Source: an uncultured Acetatifactor sp. (GTDB lineage: Bacteria; Bacillota; Clostridia; Lachnospirales; Lachnospiraceae). From it: a stretch of 64,000 nt of DNA. This document shows, piece by piece, positions 31,496-40,537 of the stretch. Position numbers and translations under genes: made by a program. Each line of letters starts with the position of its first letter. Position 1 is the stretch's first letter. Where the stretch lies: contig CANPWA010000013.1 of NCBI GenBank assembly GCA_947581865.1, forward strand, positions 1-64,000, read 5' to 3'. A model generated the notes under the pieces. The model had not been told where the DNA came from. It did not search any database and saw nothing but the letters and a program-made list of their open reading frames with translations.

Positions 31496-33079
31496 ATGGA
31501 GATCAGACAGGTTATGTGTACCGCCAGGAGCGCGGTCATCGAGATCGCGGACGGCGGAAGACATTTTACAAAAAAGCCCTATGTGGTATATGTAAACGGC
31601 GCAAGCCATGGCGTGACAGACAAAACCATCACTTCGTTATTTGACCTGATCCCTGACGCCGGGCAGCTTGTGGAAGTGTTTGAGTGCGAGGACGAGACGA
31701 AGGGGACAAAGGGGGCAAAGCTCGGCGAAGTGAGCTTTAAGACCGATCGCGAGTTTGTCACCCTCAATGTGAAAAAATTCGGGGCGAAGGGCGACGGAGA
31801 ACACGACGACACCCATTTTATCCAGGCGGTCATCATGGCGTGTCCCGCGGACAGCCGTGTGTATTTCCCGGCGGGGACCTACCGGATCACCAGCCTGTTC
31901 TTAAAGAGCCATATCCGGATAGAGCTGGCGGAGGGAGCGGAGCTTCTGGCCTTTACCGAGCGTGAGAGATTCCCTGTCTTTCCGGCGATGATCGAGAGCT
32001 ATGACGAGACGGACGAATACAATCTGGGCACTTGGGAGGGGAATCCCCTGCCCATGTTCTCCGGGATCATCTGTGGGATCGGAGTGGAGGATGTGGTGAT
32101 CTACGGCAGGGGAACGATCAACGGAAATGCCTCCAGGGAAAACTGGTGGAACAATCCCAAGGTGATGAACATCGCGTTCCGCCCCAGACTGTTCTTTATC
32201 AGCAGATGTAAGGATATCACGCTGCAGGGAGTGAAGTTCTGCAATTCCCCTTCCTGGACGCTGCATCCGTATTTCAGCGACAATCTGCGGTTTATCGGTC
32301 TGACGGTGCAGAATCCTTCCGATTCGCCCAACACCGACGGGCTGGATCCGGAGTCCTGCAAAAATGTGGAGATCCTGGGTGTGAGGTTCTCTCTGGGAGA
32401 CGACTGCATCGCGGTCAAGAGCGGCAAGATTTATATGGGAAGAAAGCACAAGACGCCCTCCGAGAACATTCACATCCGTCAGTGCCTCATGGAGAACGGT
32501 CACGGGGCGGTGACGCTGGGAAGCGAGATGGCGGGAGGAGTGGTCAACCTGACCGTGGAGGACTGTATCTTCCGGCACACGGACAGAGGGCTGCGCATCA
32601 AGACCAGGCGGGGCCGCGGCAGGGACGCCATCCTGAGCAATATCGTCTTCCGCAATCTGACGCTGGATCATGTGATGACACCGCTGGTGGTAAACGCTTT
32701 TTACTTCTGCGATCCCGACGGCAAGACCAGCTATGTGCAGTCCAGGGAGCCCTATCCCGTGGACGACAGGACCCCCTCCATCCGCAGGATGGTGTTTGAG
32801 AATATGGAATGCACCAACTGTCATGTGGCGGCGGGGTATTTTGACGGGCTGCCGGAGGCCAAGATCGAAGAAATCTATATGAAGAATATCAATATCAGCT
32901 ATGCCGAGGACGCGAAGTGCGATGTCCCCGCCATGTCCGAGGGTGTGGAGAAAAGCTGCAGGAGAGGGCTTTTCGCGAGGAATGTGGCGAAGCTGACCCT
33001 GGATCATGTGAAGATCACCGGGCAGTCGGGGGAGCCCTATGAGCTGATCGGCGTGGACGATCTGGAACAGTATGATTGA
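31496..33079 (+). CDS. GH28 polygalacturonase
   Basis: A 527-residue right-handed beta-helix glycosidase. The GH28 catalytic set is readable: SPNTDGLD near residue 277, LGDDCIAVKSG near 299 (two Asp), ENGHGAVTLGSE near 332, and RGLRIKTRRGRG near 363. These hydrolyse alpha-1,4-galacturonosyl bonds in pectin. There is no signal peptide, so it probably acts in the cytoplasm on imported oligosaccharides, as in many gut Clostridia. The ATG at 31496 follows AGGAG; a GTG at 31475 overlaps the previous gene and is rejected. Products would feed UxaCBA. Confidence 0.92.
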   Translation: MEIRQVMCTARSAVIEIADGGRHFTKKPYVVYVNGASHGVTDKTITSLFDLIPDAGQLVEVFECEDETKGTKGAKLGEVSFKTDREFVTLNVKKFGAKGDGEHDDTHFIQAVIMACPADSRVYFPAGTYRITSLFLKSHIRIELAEGAELLAFTERERFPVFPAMIESYDETDEYNLGTWEGNPLPMFSGIICGIGVEDVVIYGRGTINGNASRENWWNNPKVMNIAFRPRLFFISRCKDITLQGVKFCNSPSWTLHPYFSDNLRFIGLTVQNPSDSPNTDGLDPESCKNVEILGVRFSLGDDCIAVKSGKIYMGRKHKTPSENIHIRQCLMENGHGAVTLGSEMAGGVVNLTVEDCIFRHTDRGLRIKTRRGRGRDAILSNIVFRNLTLDHVMTPLVVNAFYFCDPDGKTSYVQSREPYPVDDRTPSIRRMVFENMECTNCHVAAGYFDGLPEAKIEEIYMKNINISYAEDAKCDVPAMSEGVEKSCRRGLFARNVAKLTLDHVKITGQSGEPYELIGVDDLEQYD

Positions 33080-33096
33080 GCGGAGGAGGGGTAAAA

Positions 33097-33933
33097 ATGC
33101 AGTTAGGAATCCGGTTACACGATACCAAAAAGCTGCCCTTTGAGGAGCGGATCGAGGATGTCAGCCGTCTTGGCTTCAAATGCGGGCATCTGGCGCTGGC
33201 AAAGGTGATCAGTGAGTTCCCCACGACGGATGAAGCGCTGACGCCCGGGCTGGCGATGTACATCAAAAACGTCTTTGCGCGGAACCATGTGGACATTGCT
33301 GTGCTGGGATGCTATCTGAACCTGGCGAACCCCGATCCGGAGAAATTGAGACAGATCACCCACCGTTACATGGCGCATATCCGGTTTGCGTCCTGGATGG
33401 GCTGCGGCGTGGTGGGAACGGAGACCGGAGCCCCCAACGAGACCTATACCTATGTGCCGGAGTGTCACGGCGAGGAGGCGCTGAAGACCTTTATCGCCAA
33501 TCTGCGCCCCGTGGTGAAGTATGCGGAACAGATGGGCGTGGTGATGGCCATCGAACCCGTGTGGAAACATATCGTGTGCAATCCCGCCCGGGCGAGAAGG
33601 GTTCTGGATGAGATCGCGTCCCCCAATCTGCAGATCATACTGGATCCGGTGAACCTTCTGGATATCAGCAATTACAGGGATCAGACCGCCATCGTGGAGG
33701 AGGCTGTGGAAGTGCTGGGCGAGGATGTGGCGATGGTGCATCTGAAAGATTTTGTGGCGGAGGACGGCAAGCTTACGTCTGTGGGCGCGGGTCTGGGGCA
33801 GATGGATTACTCTGCCGTCATGAAATTCATGAAGAACCGAAAACCGTTCATCCACGCCACCCTGGAAAACACCACACCGGAGAACAATCTGAAGGTGAAG
33901 GAGTTTGTCGAGAAGTTATATGAGGAAGCATAG
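33097..33933 (+). CDS. Sugar phosphate isomerase/epimerase-like TIM barrel
   Basis: A 278-residue AP endonuclease 2/xylose-isomerase-like TIM barrel. Typical elements are GFKCGHLALAK near 24-34, MAIEPVWKH near 149 (metal-binding Glu), LDPVNLLDISN near 184-194, and VHLKDFVAEDGK near 215-226 (metal-binding His and Asp). The substrate is unknown; its place behind GH28 suggests a uronate or related sugar. GGAGGAGGGG precedes the ATG at 33097. Its 3' end overlaps the barnase-like gene by 14 bases. Confidence 0.85.
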   Translation: MQLGIRLHDTKKLPFEERIEDVSRLGFKCGHLALAKVISEFPTTDEALTPGLAMYIKNVFARNHVDIAVLGCYLNLANPDPEKLRQITHRYMAHIRFASWMGCGVVGTETGAPNETYTYVPECHGEEALKTFIANLRPVVKYAEQMGVVMAIEPVWKHIVCNPARARRVLDEIASPNLQIILDPVNLLDISNYRDQTAIVEEAVEVLGEDVAMVHLKDFVAEDGKLTSVGAGLGQMDYSAVMKFMKNRKPFIHATLENTTPENNLKVKEFVEKLYEEA

Positions 33934-34510
33934 AAGAAACGGAAACGGCAGAGGAATCGTCTGCCGGATGGCGGCATTTCTTGTGACGCTGGTCGTCCTG
34001 ATGACGGGCTGCGGCGCGTATGGCGCCTATGAAATCATAGACGATGCGGAAATGCCCGGGTATACGGAGACCGTGATACCGGACGGGACAGAGGCAATGT
34101 CAGCGCAGCCGGAGAGCGCGCTGGGACAGAGCGAGAGTACGCAGGAACAGAGTAAGAGCGCGCCGGGTATTGACGAGGAAGGCAGTTACAGCTCCAAGGA
34201 AGATGTGGCACTGTATATCGACACTTACGGAAAACTTCCGGGCAATTTCATAACGAAAAGTGATGCCCGGGCGCTGGGCTGGGAGGGCGGTTCGCTGGAG
34301 CCCTACGCACCCGGCATGTGCATAGGGGGTGATAAGTTCGGTAACTATGAAGGGCTTTTGCCCGCGGCGGACGGACGTACTTATTGGGAGTGCGATATTG
34401 ATACATTGGGGAAGGACAGCCGCGGAGCCAAGAGGATCGTATTCTCCAGCGATGGACTGATTTACTACACGGATGATCATTATACATCTTTTACACTGCT
34501 GTATGATTAG
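33920..34510 (+). CDS. Barnase-family ribonuclease with lipoprotein signal
   Basis: A 196-residue protein. An Arg/Lys-rich start, a hydrophobic segment and the lipobox LMTGC (Cys near residue 31) predict a Sec-exported lipoprotein. A Ser/Glu/Gln-rich linker follows. The C-terminal 105 residues align readily with barnase: LPGNFITKSDARALGW holds the Lys27 equivalent, GRTYWECDI the Glu73 equivalent, KRIVFSSDGLIY the Arg87 equivalent, and DDHYTSF the His102 equivalent. All catalytic residues are retained, so it should be an active RNase. The start at 33920 gives a basic n-region, but its ribosome site is weak; 33905 (TTG) and 33968 (ATG) are alternatives. A barstar gene follows after 52 bases. 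Confidence 0.9.
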   Translation: MRKHRRNGNGRGIVCRMAAFLVTLVVLMTGCGAYGAYEIIDDAEMPGYTETVIPDGTEAMSAQPESALGQSESTQEQSKSAPGIDEEGSYSSKEDVALYIDTYGKLPGNFITKSDARALGWEGGSLEPYAPGMCIGGDKFGNYEGLLPAADGRTYWECDIDTLGKDSRGAKRIVFSSDGLIYYTDDHYTSFTLLYD

Positions 34511-34562
34511 GATGACCATATCCTGATTAGAAACAGCCCGGAACAAAAACGGAGGGAACGGT

Positions 34563-34832
34563 ATGAAATACGAAATCTTTATGGGTGATGTGAAAAACAA
34601 GGAACAGTTTCATGATCTGATCCAGGAAACCCTTCCCTGCCCGCCTTATTATGGCAGGAATCTGGATGCGCTCTACGATGTGCTGACGGAGCAGGGCAGC
34701 GGGTGGGAGGTAGTTTTTCATGGTTATGACGAAATTCTCCACTGGACGCCGGGAAATGCGGAGGCATTAAAATCCATCTGTGAGGACGCGATGGCCGCAT
34801 GCCCGGATCTGAAGATTGTCTTTGAGGATTAA
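34563..34832 (+). CDS. Barstar-family ribonuclease inhibitor
   Basis: An 89-residue cytoplasmic protein with the barstar fold signature: LPCPPYYGRNLDALYDVLTE at about residues 24-43 is the inhibitory helix (barstar ELALPEYYGENLDALWDCL), followed by strand VVFHGYDEI and a final helix and strand. Length matches barstar (89-90). GGAGGG precedes the ATG. It lies directly behind the lipoprotein barnase gene, so it is its presumed immunity partner, protecting the producer from RNase that folds before export. Confidence 0.93.
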   Translation: MKYEIFMGDVKNKEQFHDLIQETLPCPPYYGRNLDALYDVLTEQGSGWEVVFHGYDEILHWTPGNAEALKSICEDAMAACPDLKIVFED

Positions 34833-34895
34833 AGATCGATGTAAGAGTATGCCGGGACGCCTGCGTCCGACGCTCGGAAATGAGGAAAGAGGAAA

Positions 34896-36458
34896 ATGTA
34901 TACAGACGGTCAGATTTATATGGGTCTTGCGGACGGCGGGCGGGTAAATATGCAGCTTCATATGTCCAACCGCCATGGGTTGATCGCGGGGGCGAGCGGC
35001 ACCGGAAAGACCATCACTATGAAAGCCATGGCGGAATCCTTCTCGGATGCGGGAGTGCCGGTGTTTTTGTGCGATGTCAAGGGCGATGTGTCGGGGCTTG
35101 CCGAGCCGGGGGCACAGTCGGAGAGCATGGAGAAGCGCATCGACAAGTTTGGCATCAGGGAGGAGTTTTCCTACAAGGCTTATCCCGTATGTTTTTGGGA
35201 CATCTATCAGGAGGGAGGTCATCCTGTCAGGGCTACGGTGTCCGATATGGGACCGGATATCCTCTCCCGGATACTGGGGCTGACGCCTGCCCAGGAGGGT
35301 GTGCTGAATATCATTTTTAAGATTGCCGATGACAGGGGGCTTCTGCTCATTGACTTAAAGGACCTCCGCACCACCATCAACTATGTGGCGGAGCACAAGG
35401 ATGACTATACCCTGACCTACGGATCTATGTCCACCCAGTCTCTGGGAGGCATTGTGCGCGCATTGCTGCCGTTGGAGACCCAGGGCGGCGATCTGTTCTT
35501 CGGGCAGCCGGATCTGGACATCTTTGACTGGATACGCACGGATGTGTACGGCAAAGGTATGGTGAATATTTTAAACTGTGTAAAACTGGTGCAGAATCCC
35601 ACGCTGTATGCAAGTTTCCTGCTGTGGATGATGGCAGAGCTGTTCGAGAGGCTGCCGGAGGCGGGAGATCTGGACAAACCGAAGCTTGTCTTCTTTTTTG
35701 ACGAGGCGCACATGCTTTTTGCCGACGCGCCCAAGGTGCTGGTGCAGAAGATTGAGCAGGTGGTAAAGCTGGTGCGCTCTAAAGGCGTGGGCATTTATTT
35801 TGTGACGCAGAGCCCCGGAGATATTCCGGATTCCGTGCTGGCGCAGCTCTCCAACCGGGTGCAGCATGCTCTGCGCGCTTACACGCCCTCGGAGCAGAAG
35901 GCGGTGAAGATTGCGGCGCAGTCCTTCCGCGCAAATCCTGCGTTTAAGACGGAGGATGTGATCATGGAGCTGGGCGTGGGCGAAGCATTGACTTCCTTCC
36001 TGGACGAAAACGGCGTGCCCGGCATGGTGCAGCGCACTTCCATCATCTGTCCCCAAAGTCTGATGGGACCTGCGGGTGAGGCCACCAGGCAGAGTCTGAT
36101 GAGCAGGGACGGCATGAGTAAATATGATCAGGTATACGACGGCGAATCCGCCTACGAAGTGCTCACCGGGCAGCAGGCGAAGGAAGCCCAGGAGGCACAG
36201 TTAGCGGCGGAAAGGGAGCAGTTCGAGAAAGAGAAGGAGGCTTACGCGGCTCAGAAGGCAAAGGAGGAAGAGGCAGCCGCAAAGCGTCTTGCCAAGGCGG
36301 AGGAGGATGCCCGCAGGAAGAAGGAGAAAGAGGAGGCGGCTGCCCAGAAAAAGAAGGAAAAGGATACGGAGAGAAGGAAGCGGCAGATCGAGAATCAGCT
36401 GATCAACACCGGAATGCAGGTCTTAAAGAGGGGAATCCTCAATACGCTGTTTAAATAA
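34896..36458 (+). CDS. HerA-like DUF853 ATPase
   Basis: A 520-residue ATPase of the DUF853 (HerA/FtsK-like) group. Walker A is GASGTGKT at residues 32-39 and Walker B is LVFFFDEAHMLF near 264-275. A conserved Gln/Thr-rich region (YFVTQSPGDIPDSVLAQL) near 298-315 is the sensor-like part. The C-terminal 80 residues are a Lys/Glu/Ala-rich coiled coil. These proteins are predicted helicase- or translocase-like ATPases of unknown cellular task. The start has GAGGAAAGAGG upstream. It ends with its own terminator. Confidence 0.88.
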   Translation: MYTDGQIYMGLADGGRVNMQLHMSNRHGLIAGASGTGKTITMKAMAESFSDAGVPVFLCDVKGDVSGLAEPGAQSESMEKRIDKFGIREEFSYKAYPVCFWDIYQEGGHPVRATVSDMGPDILSRILGLTPAQEGVLNIIFKIADDRGLLLIDLKDLRTTINYVAEHKDDYTLTYGSMSTQSLGGIVRALLPLETQGGDLFFGQPDLDIFDWIRTDVYGKGMVNILNCVKLVQNPTLYASFLLWMMAELFERLPEAGDLDKPKLVFFFDEAHMLFADAPKVLVQKIEQVVKLVRSKGVGIYFVTQSPGDIPDSVLAQLSNRVQHALRAYTPSEQKAVKIAAQSFRANPAFKTEDVIMELGVGEALTSFLDENGVPGMVQRTSIICPQSLMGPAGEATRQSLMSRDGMSKYDQVYDGESAYEVLTGQQAKEAQEAQLAAEREQFEKEKEAYAAQKAKEEEAAAKRLAKAEEDARRKKEKEEAAAQKKKEKDTERRKRQIENQLINTGMQVLKRGILNTLFK

Positions 36459-36491
36459 GATTTAGAAAATGAATAAGATTTGGAACTGCAG

Positions 36492-36528
36492 ATCCTCTGC
36501 CGCGCCACGGCAGAGGATTTAATTTTTT
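36492..36528 (+). terminator. Terminator after the DUF853 gene
   Basis: ATCCTCTGCCG (36492-36502) pairs perfectly with CGGCAGAGGAT (36508-36518), followed by TTAATTTTTT. Confidence 0.88.
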
Positions 36529-36559
36529 ATGAAGAATTCCTTAAATCCCTTTGCTTTCA

Positions 36560-36588
36560 TTGCGTGGAATGCGTGAATCTGTTATAGT
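36560..36588 (+). promoter_or_regulatory. Promoter of the ABC-MoxR-VWA operon
   Basis: TTGCGT (36560-36565), 17-base spacer, TATAGT (36583-36588), 67 bases before the first ATG. Confidence 0.65.
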
Positions 36589-36655
36589 ATACCATAGTAG
36601 ATCAGAGTATAGATCAACGGACAATTTTGATAAAAGACACAAAGAAGGATAAGAG

Positions 36656-38707
36656 ATGAGGAAAGAAAAGATCTGGATTATCTTCACTGCTATTTTTCTC
36701 TGCGGTATTTTGCGGGGGAGTATGGCGGTAAAGGCGCAGGAGCGGGTCTCGATGGAAAGAGCCATACAGGAGGAGATGAACAGCTCATTTATGATTGAGG
36801 CGGAGGCGCTTCCCCAGGATGAAAGAAGTTATGGAGTCAGGGTGACGGTGGAGAATCTGGGGGAGAACTGGGAAGGGACGGTGCGCCTTACGCTGACGGA
36901 GATATACAACACGCCCAGCGCCTATGACACCGCGATCTCCCTGCCCCAGGGGAGCAAAAAACAGTTTGTGCTCAGGGTGCCGAAAGAGAGCGCCGAGGAT
37001 ACGAACGGTACAGTTAAGTTGGAACTTTTGGATAAAAAGTCCAAGGCAGTCGCGCAGAAAGAGTTTTACAAGCTTCTTCTCAAGGAGATGGACAGCCTGA
37101 CCATGGGGATCCTCAGCGATGAATATGCTTCCCTCACCTATCTGGATATGGGAGGAACCGAACTCTATTTTTACGGAAGGAATTATCCCGTCAGACTGGT
37201 GGAATTGTCGCAGGATAATCTGGAGGATTCTTTGGAGGAGCTCTCTTTTCTGGTGATCGACTCCTATAACACCGGAATCCTTACGGAGGAGGAGAAAGCG
37301 GCGGTTGCAGACTGGAACTTAAACGGCGGTATGCTGATCGTGGGGACCGGGACCTATGCGGAGGATACGCTGGGGGGATTTTCCGACTATCTGGGCGTAA
37401 GCTGCAGGCAGATCATCCGGCCTGCGGATGAGGTCACCGGCGTGTCGGAAGATATCAGTGCAGGCAATGCGGGTACCGGTATGGATGCGGGTGCATATGA
37501 GCAATATGAGCAAAAACTGAATTTGTTGACTTGGGCGGATCTGGAGTGGGCACCCGATGTCCTCCTCACCGATTCCCAAGACCCCTATACCTATGGCACA
37601 TACTGGTCGGCAAACAACGGAAGCGTATGTGTGCTGCCATACTCTCTGGAGGAATTCGCTGCCCTGGATCTGCCGGATACTGACTTGTATTTACGGGACG
37701 ACATTGTGCGAACGATTTTTGACAAAGCCTGCAATTATGCAGGAGGGAAATATGCAAACATTTCCTATGTTGACACAAGATATGATGTCATGCGGATGTT
37801 AAAAATGTACGGAAAGTCGCAGCCGCCGGACTTTGGTCTGCTGAAGATCCTTGTGGTATTATATGTGATTTTTGTGGGTCCTCTCCTTTATCTGATCCTG
37901 CGTTTTGTCAAAAAACGGGAGTGGTACTGGGCTGCGGTGCCTGTATCTGCCGTGGTGGGGATTTTCCTTGTATTTCTGGCAGGAAGAGGATTTGAGGTGA
38001 TGAATGCCAGGGTCTATTCCGTCACTCTGGAACAGATGGAGCATCCTGAGAAAAGCGGTACCTATCTGTATGGCTTTGCTGCCGATAACGATGAGTGGAG
38101 TCTGAAGACGGCGGAAGGGTACGAGTACGCGGGAAACATCTACAATGGTATATATGACAACAATAAACCTTATGCGTACCATATCCGGCGGGACGGGGAG
38201 GATCTCTATATCGGGATCGATCCCAGAGGTAATTTTGCGTCCTCCTTTTTCTATCTAAAGAAGAACGGTCAGGAAGCGGAGGGGACGATTCTCGCGGAGA
38301 ATATCAGTGAGGGCTGGAGAGGTGTCACCGGGACAGTCACCAACAACACGGACCGAGACTTTGAAAATGTGGCGGTAGTTGTCAACGGGCAGCTCTATCT
38401 GTATGAAGAGCTCAAAGCGGGCGCCTCCATGGATCTGGGCAAACGGACGCCGCTTGGCACCGGATTGATGACCGGTATCAGCGGAAGCATGAGTAATTAT
38501 GCGAATACGGTCTTAAGGGACTACTACAGCAAGGATAAGTATGAGGAGGCAGAAAGCCTGGCGGCATTATGCGTGGGTATGCTTTCTGTCCAGTCGGAAA
38601 CGTCGGACGGGCATATCTGCGTCATGGGCGCGGCAAAAGACTGGACCCCTGCGGTGGATGATGACTGTAAGGAGACTTCCTACGGATGTCTCTATGTGAT
38701 TCAATAA
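36656..38707 (+). CDS. Secreted/membrane protein with GATase1-like segment, ABC-MoxR operon
   Basis: A 683-residue protein with an N-terminal signal-type segment (about 1-27), an extracellular region, and two membrane helices near 395-418 and 421-443, with a further extracellular part to the end. Residues about 198-235 (LSFLVIDSYNTGILTEEEKA, then GGMLIVGTG) look like the glutamine-amidotransferase-like fold seen in GldG and related proteins. It opens a seven-gene operon with an ABC-2 exporter, MoxR, DUF58 and VWA genes. In the GldFG-like reading it would be the accessory subunit of the exporter; this is inference. Confidence 0.7.
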   Translation: MRKEKIWIIFTAIFLCGILRGSMAVKAQERVSMERAIQEEMNSSFMIEAEALPQDERSYGVRVTVENLGENWEGTVRLTLTEIYNTPSAYDTAISLPQGSKKQFVLRVPKESAEDTNGTVKLELLDKKSKAVAQKEFYKLLLKEMDSLTMGILSDEYASLTYLDMGGTELYFYGRNYPVRLVELSQDNLEDSLEELSFLVIDSYNTGILTEEEKAAVADWNLNGGMLIVGTGTYAEDTLGGFSDYLGVSCRQIIRPADEVTGVSEDISAGNAGTGMDAGAYEQYEQKLNLLTWADLEWAPDVLLTDSQDPYTYGTYWSANNGSVCVLPYSLEEFAALDLPDTDLYLRDDIVRTIFDKACNYAGGKYANISYVDTRYDVMRMLKMYGKSQPPDFGLLKILVVLYVIFVGPLLYLILRFVKKREWYWAAVPVSAVVGIFLVFLAGRGFEVMNARVYSVTLEQMEHPEKSGTYLYGFAADNDEWSLKTAEGYEYAGNIYNGIYDNNKPYAYHIRRDGEDLYIGIDPRGNFASSFFYLKKNGQEAEGTILAENISEGWRGVTGTVTNNTDRDFENVAVVVNGQLYLYEELKAGASMDLGKRTPLGTGLMTGISGSMSNYANTVLRDYYSKDKYEEAESLAALCVGMLSVQSETSDGHICVMGAAKDWTPAVDDDCKETSYGCLYVIQ

Positions 38708-38718
38708 GGGGGTGCAGC

Positions 38719-39645
38719 ATGCTGTATATCAATGATCTTACAAAAAAATATGGCTCCTATACTGCGGTGAATCACTTGACACTCCACATCCCGGAGGGAG
38801 ATCTGTTCGGATTTGTGGGACCCAACGGGGCGGGCAAGACCACCACCATACGCATTGTCTGCGGGCTGATGCGGGCAAACGCAGGGTCGGTGCAGATCGG
38901 CAATATATCGGCGGCAGTGGGAAGCCGGAAGATGAAGCGGCTGATCGGCTATGTGCCGGACTTTTTCGGGGTGTATGACAATCTGAAAGTGAAGGAATAT
39001 ATGGATATGTACGGCTCCATGTACGGGATGAGCTCCCGGGACATTGCAAAGCTTTCGGATGATCTGCTGGAGCTGGTGAATCTCTCGGACAAAAAGGAGG
39101 TCTATGTGGACACGCTTTCCCGCGGTATGAAGCAGAGATTGTGTGTGGCGCGGGCGCTTTTGCACAATCCCAGGCTCTTGATACTGGATGAGCCCAGCTC
39201 CGGTCTGGACCCGAGGGCGAGGGTGGAGATGAAGGAACTGTTGAAAAATCTTCACGCCATGGGAAAGACCATTGTCATCAGTTCCCACATTCTCTCCGAG
39301 CTCTCGGAGATGTGTACGAGCATCGGAATCATGAACAGAGGGCAGCTGGTGACTGCGGGGCGGATAGAGGATATCATGAAAAAAATATCCGGCGGGAGAC
39401 GTATCCATCTGAGAGTGCTCTCCGATATGGAGCCGGCGCTGCGTCTGCTGCGTGAGCAGGCGCAGGTCCGTGTGGAATCCGTGAGGGAGAACGAGGTCAT
39501 CATCCTGTTTGACGGGGAAGAGACCCGTCTGGCAGGGCTGTTGGGAATGCTGCTGCAGAATCAGGTGCTTGTCACGGATTTCCACAGGGAGGAAGGCAGC
39601 CTGGAATCGTTGTTCATGCAGTTGACGGGAGGAGTGGCAGAATGA
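38719..39645 (+). CDS. ABC transporter ATP-binding protein (ABC-2 type)
   Basis: A 308-residue ATPase. Walker A is GPNGAGKT at 34-41, the signature LSRGMKQ at 133-139, Walker B LLILDE at 153-158, and the switch His is in VISSHIL near 190. A DrrA/GldA-like C-terminal extension follows. GGGGGTG precedes the ATG at 38719. It overlaps the permease gene by four bases, so they form one exporter whose substrate is unknown. Confidence 0.93.
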   Translation: MLYINDLTKKYGSYTAVNHLTLHIPEGDLFGFVGPNGAGKTTTIRIVCGLMRANAGSVQIGNISAAVGSRKMKRLIGYVPDFFGVYDNLKVKEYMDMYGSMYGMSSRDIAKLSDDLLELVNLSDKKEVYVDTLSRGMKQRLCVARALLHNPRLLILDEPSSGLDPRARVEMKELLKNLHAMGKTIVISSHILSELSEMCTSIGIMNRGQLVTAGRIEDIMKKISGGRRIHLRVLSDMEPALRLLREQAQVRVESVRENEVIILFDGEETRLAGLLGMLLQNQVLVTDFHREEGSLESLFMQLTGGVAE

Positions 39646-40529
39646 AGATCAGATGGAATCCTATCGTAAAGAAAGATTTGCAGGTGACGGCACGCAGTAT
39701 GCGCATCAGCTGGGGGCTGTTTGCCTATGAGGCAGCGCTTGCCCTCGCATTCCTGCTGGTGCTGGCGATCATACAGGAGGAGGCAGACTCCTGGTACAGT
39801 GATAATTTTTACAGTTATCTGGTGGTACTGTTTCCCGTGCTGGCGGTCGTACAGGTGTGTATCGTGACGCTCATCGTCCCCATCATAACGGCATCCGCCA
39901 TCTCCGGTGAGAAGGAGAGACAGACCTTTGACCTCATGCTGACTACCTGCATGACGCCCTTCTCCATTGTGTTTGGGAAAGTGATGTCCGCAGTGATCAA
40001 TATCCTGCTGTTTGTGGCGGCAAGCACGCCGGTCATGGCGTTGTCCTTTGTGGTGGGAGGCATGCGTTGGAGTTATCTGTTTTATTTCCTGCTGGCGATC
40101 CTTTTACAGGCGGTATTTTCAGGGAGTATCGGGATCTTTGCGTCTTCTCTGTGCCGCAAATCCATTGTGGCAGTGCTTTTGTCCTTTTCTATTTATGGCG
40201 GTTTCTATGTGCTGACGGCGCTGCCTCCGTTGATCAGTATGATCTTCGGAATGGGGAGGAATATGGGGGAGTCGGCGCTGTTTCTTCTGCTGAATCCCGT
40301 GGTGTTTTTTGAGGAGTTTTTTATGCTTTTGATGACGGGGGAGACAATGTTTAACGGAACGATCTCCAAAGGCGATGCAGGGATCGTGACATATATGCTG
40401 TCCCACTACAATCTGTGGATCTATGTGTCCGCGGGATGTATGCTGCTTGTCTCGTTTTTGTTCATGCTCATGGCGGCATGGAAAGTGAATCCCTTGCATT
40501 CGGGCACCGGCGTCAGGAAGAAAAAGTGA
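39642..40529 (+). CDS. ABC-2 type permease
   Basis: A 295-residue membrane protein with about six hydrophobic segments (roughly 24-45, 59-85, 110-130, 140-165, 170-195, 255-282). The early SAISGEKERQTFDLMLTT motif (about 86-103) is typical of ABC-2 permeases. It begins in the four-base overlap with the ATPase gene. Confidence 0.9.
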   Translation: MKIRWNPIVKKDLQVTARSMRISWGLFAYEAALALAFLLVLAIIQEEADSWYSDNFYSYLVVLFPVLAVVQVCIVTLIVPIITASAISGEKERQTFDLMLTTCMTPFSIVFGKVMSAVINILLFVAASTPVMALSFVVGGMRWSYLFYFLLAILLQAVFSGSIGIFASSLCRKSIVAVLLSFSIYGGFYVLTALPPLISMIFGMGRNMGESALFLLLNPVVFFEEFFMLLMTGETMFNGTISKGDAGIVTYMLSHYNLWIYVSAGCMLLVSFLFMLMAAWKVNPLHSGTGVRKKK

Positions 40530-40537
40530 GGTTTCCT

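Noticed and set aside
31901..33007. Long minus-strand open frame opposite GH28
   Set aside because: Antisense shadow of a catalytic GH28 frame with unusual His/Gly-rich composition and no start signal.
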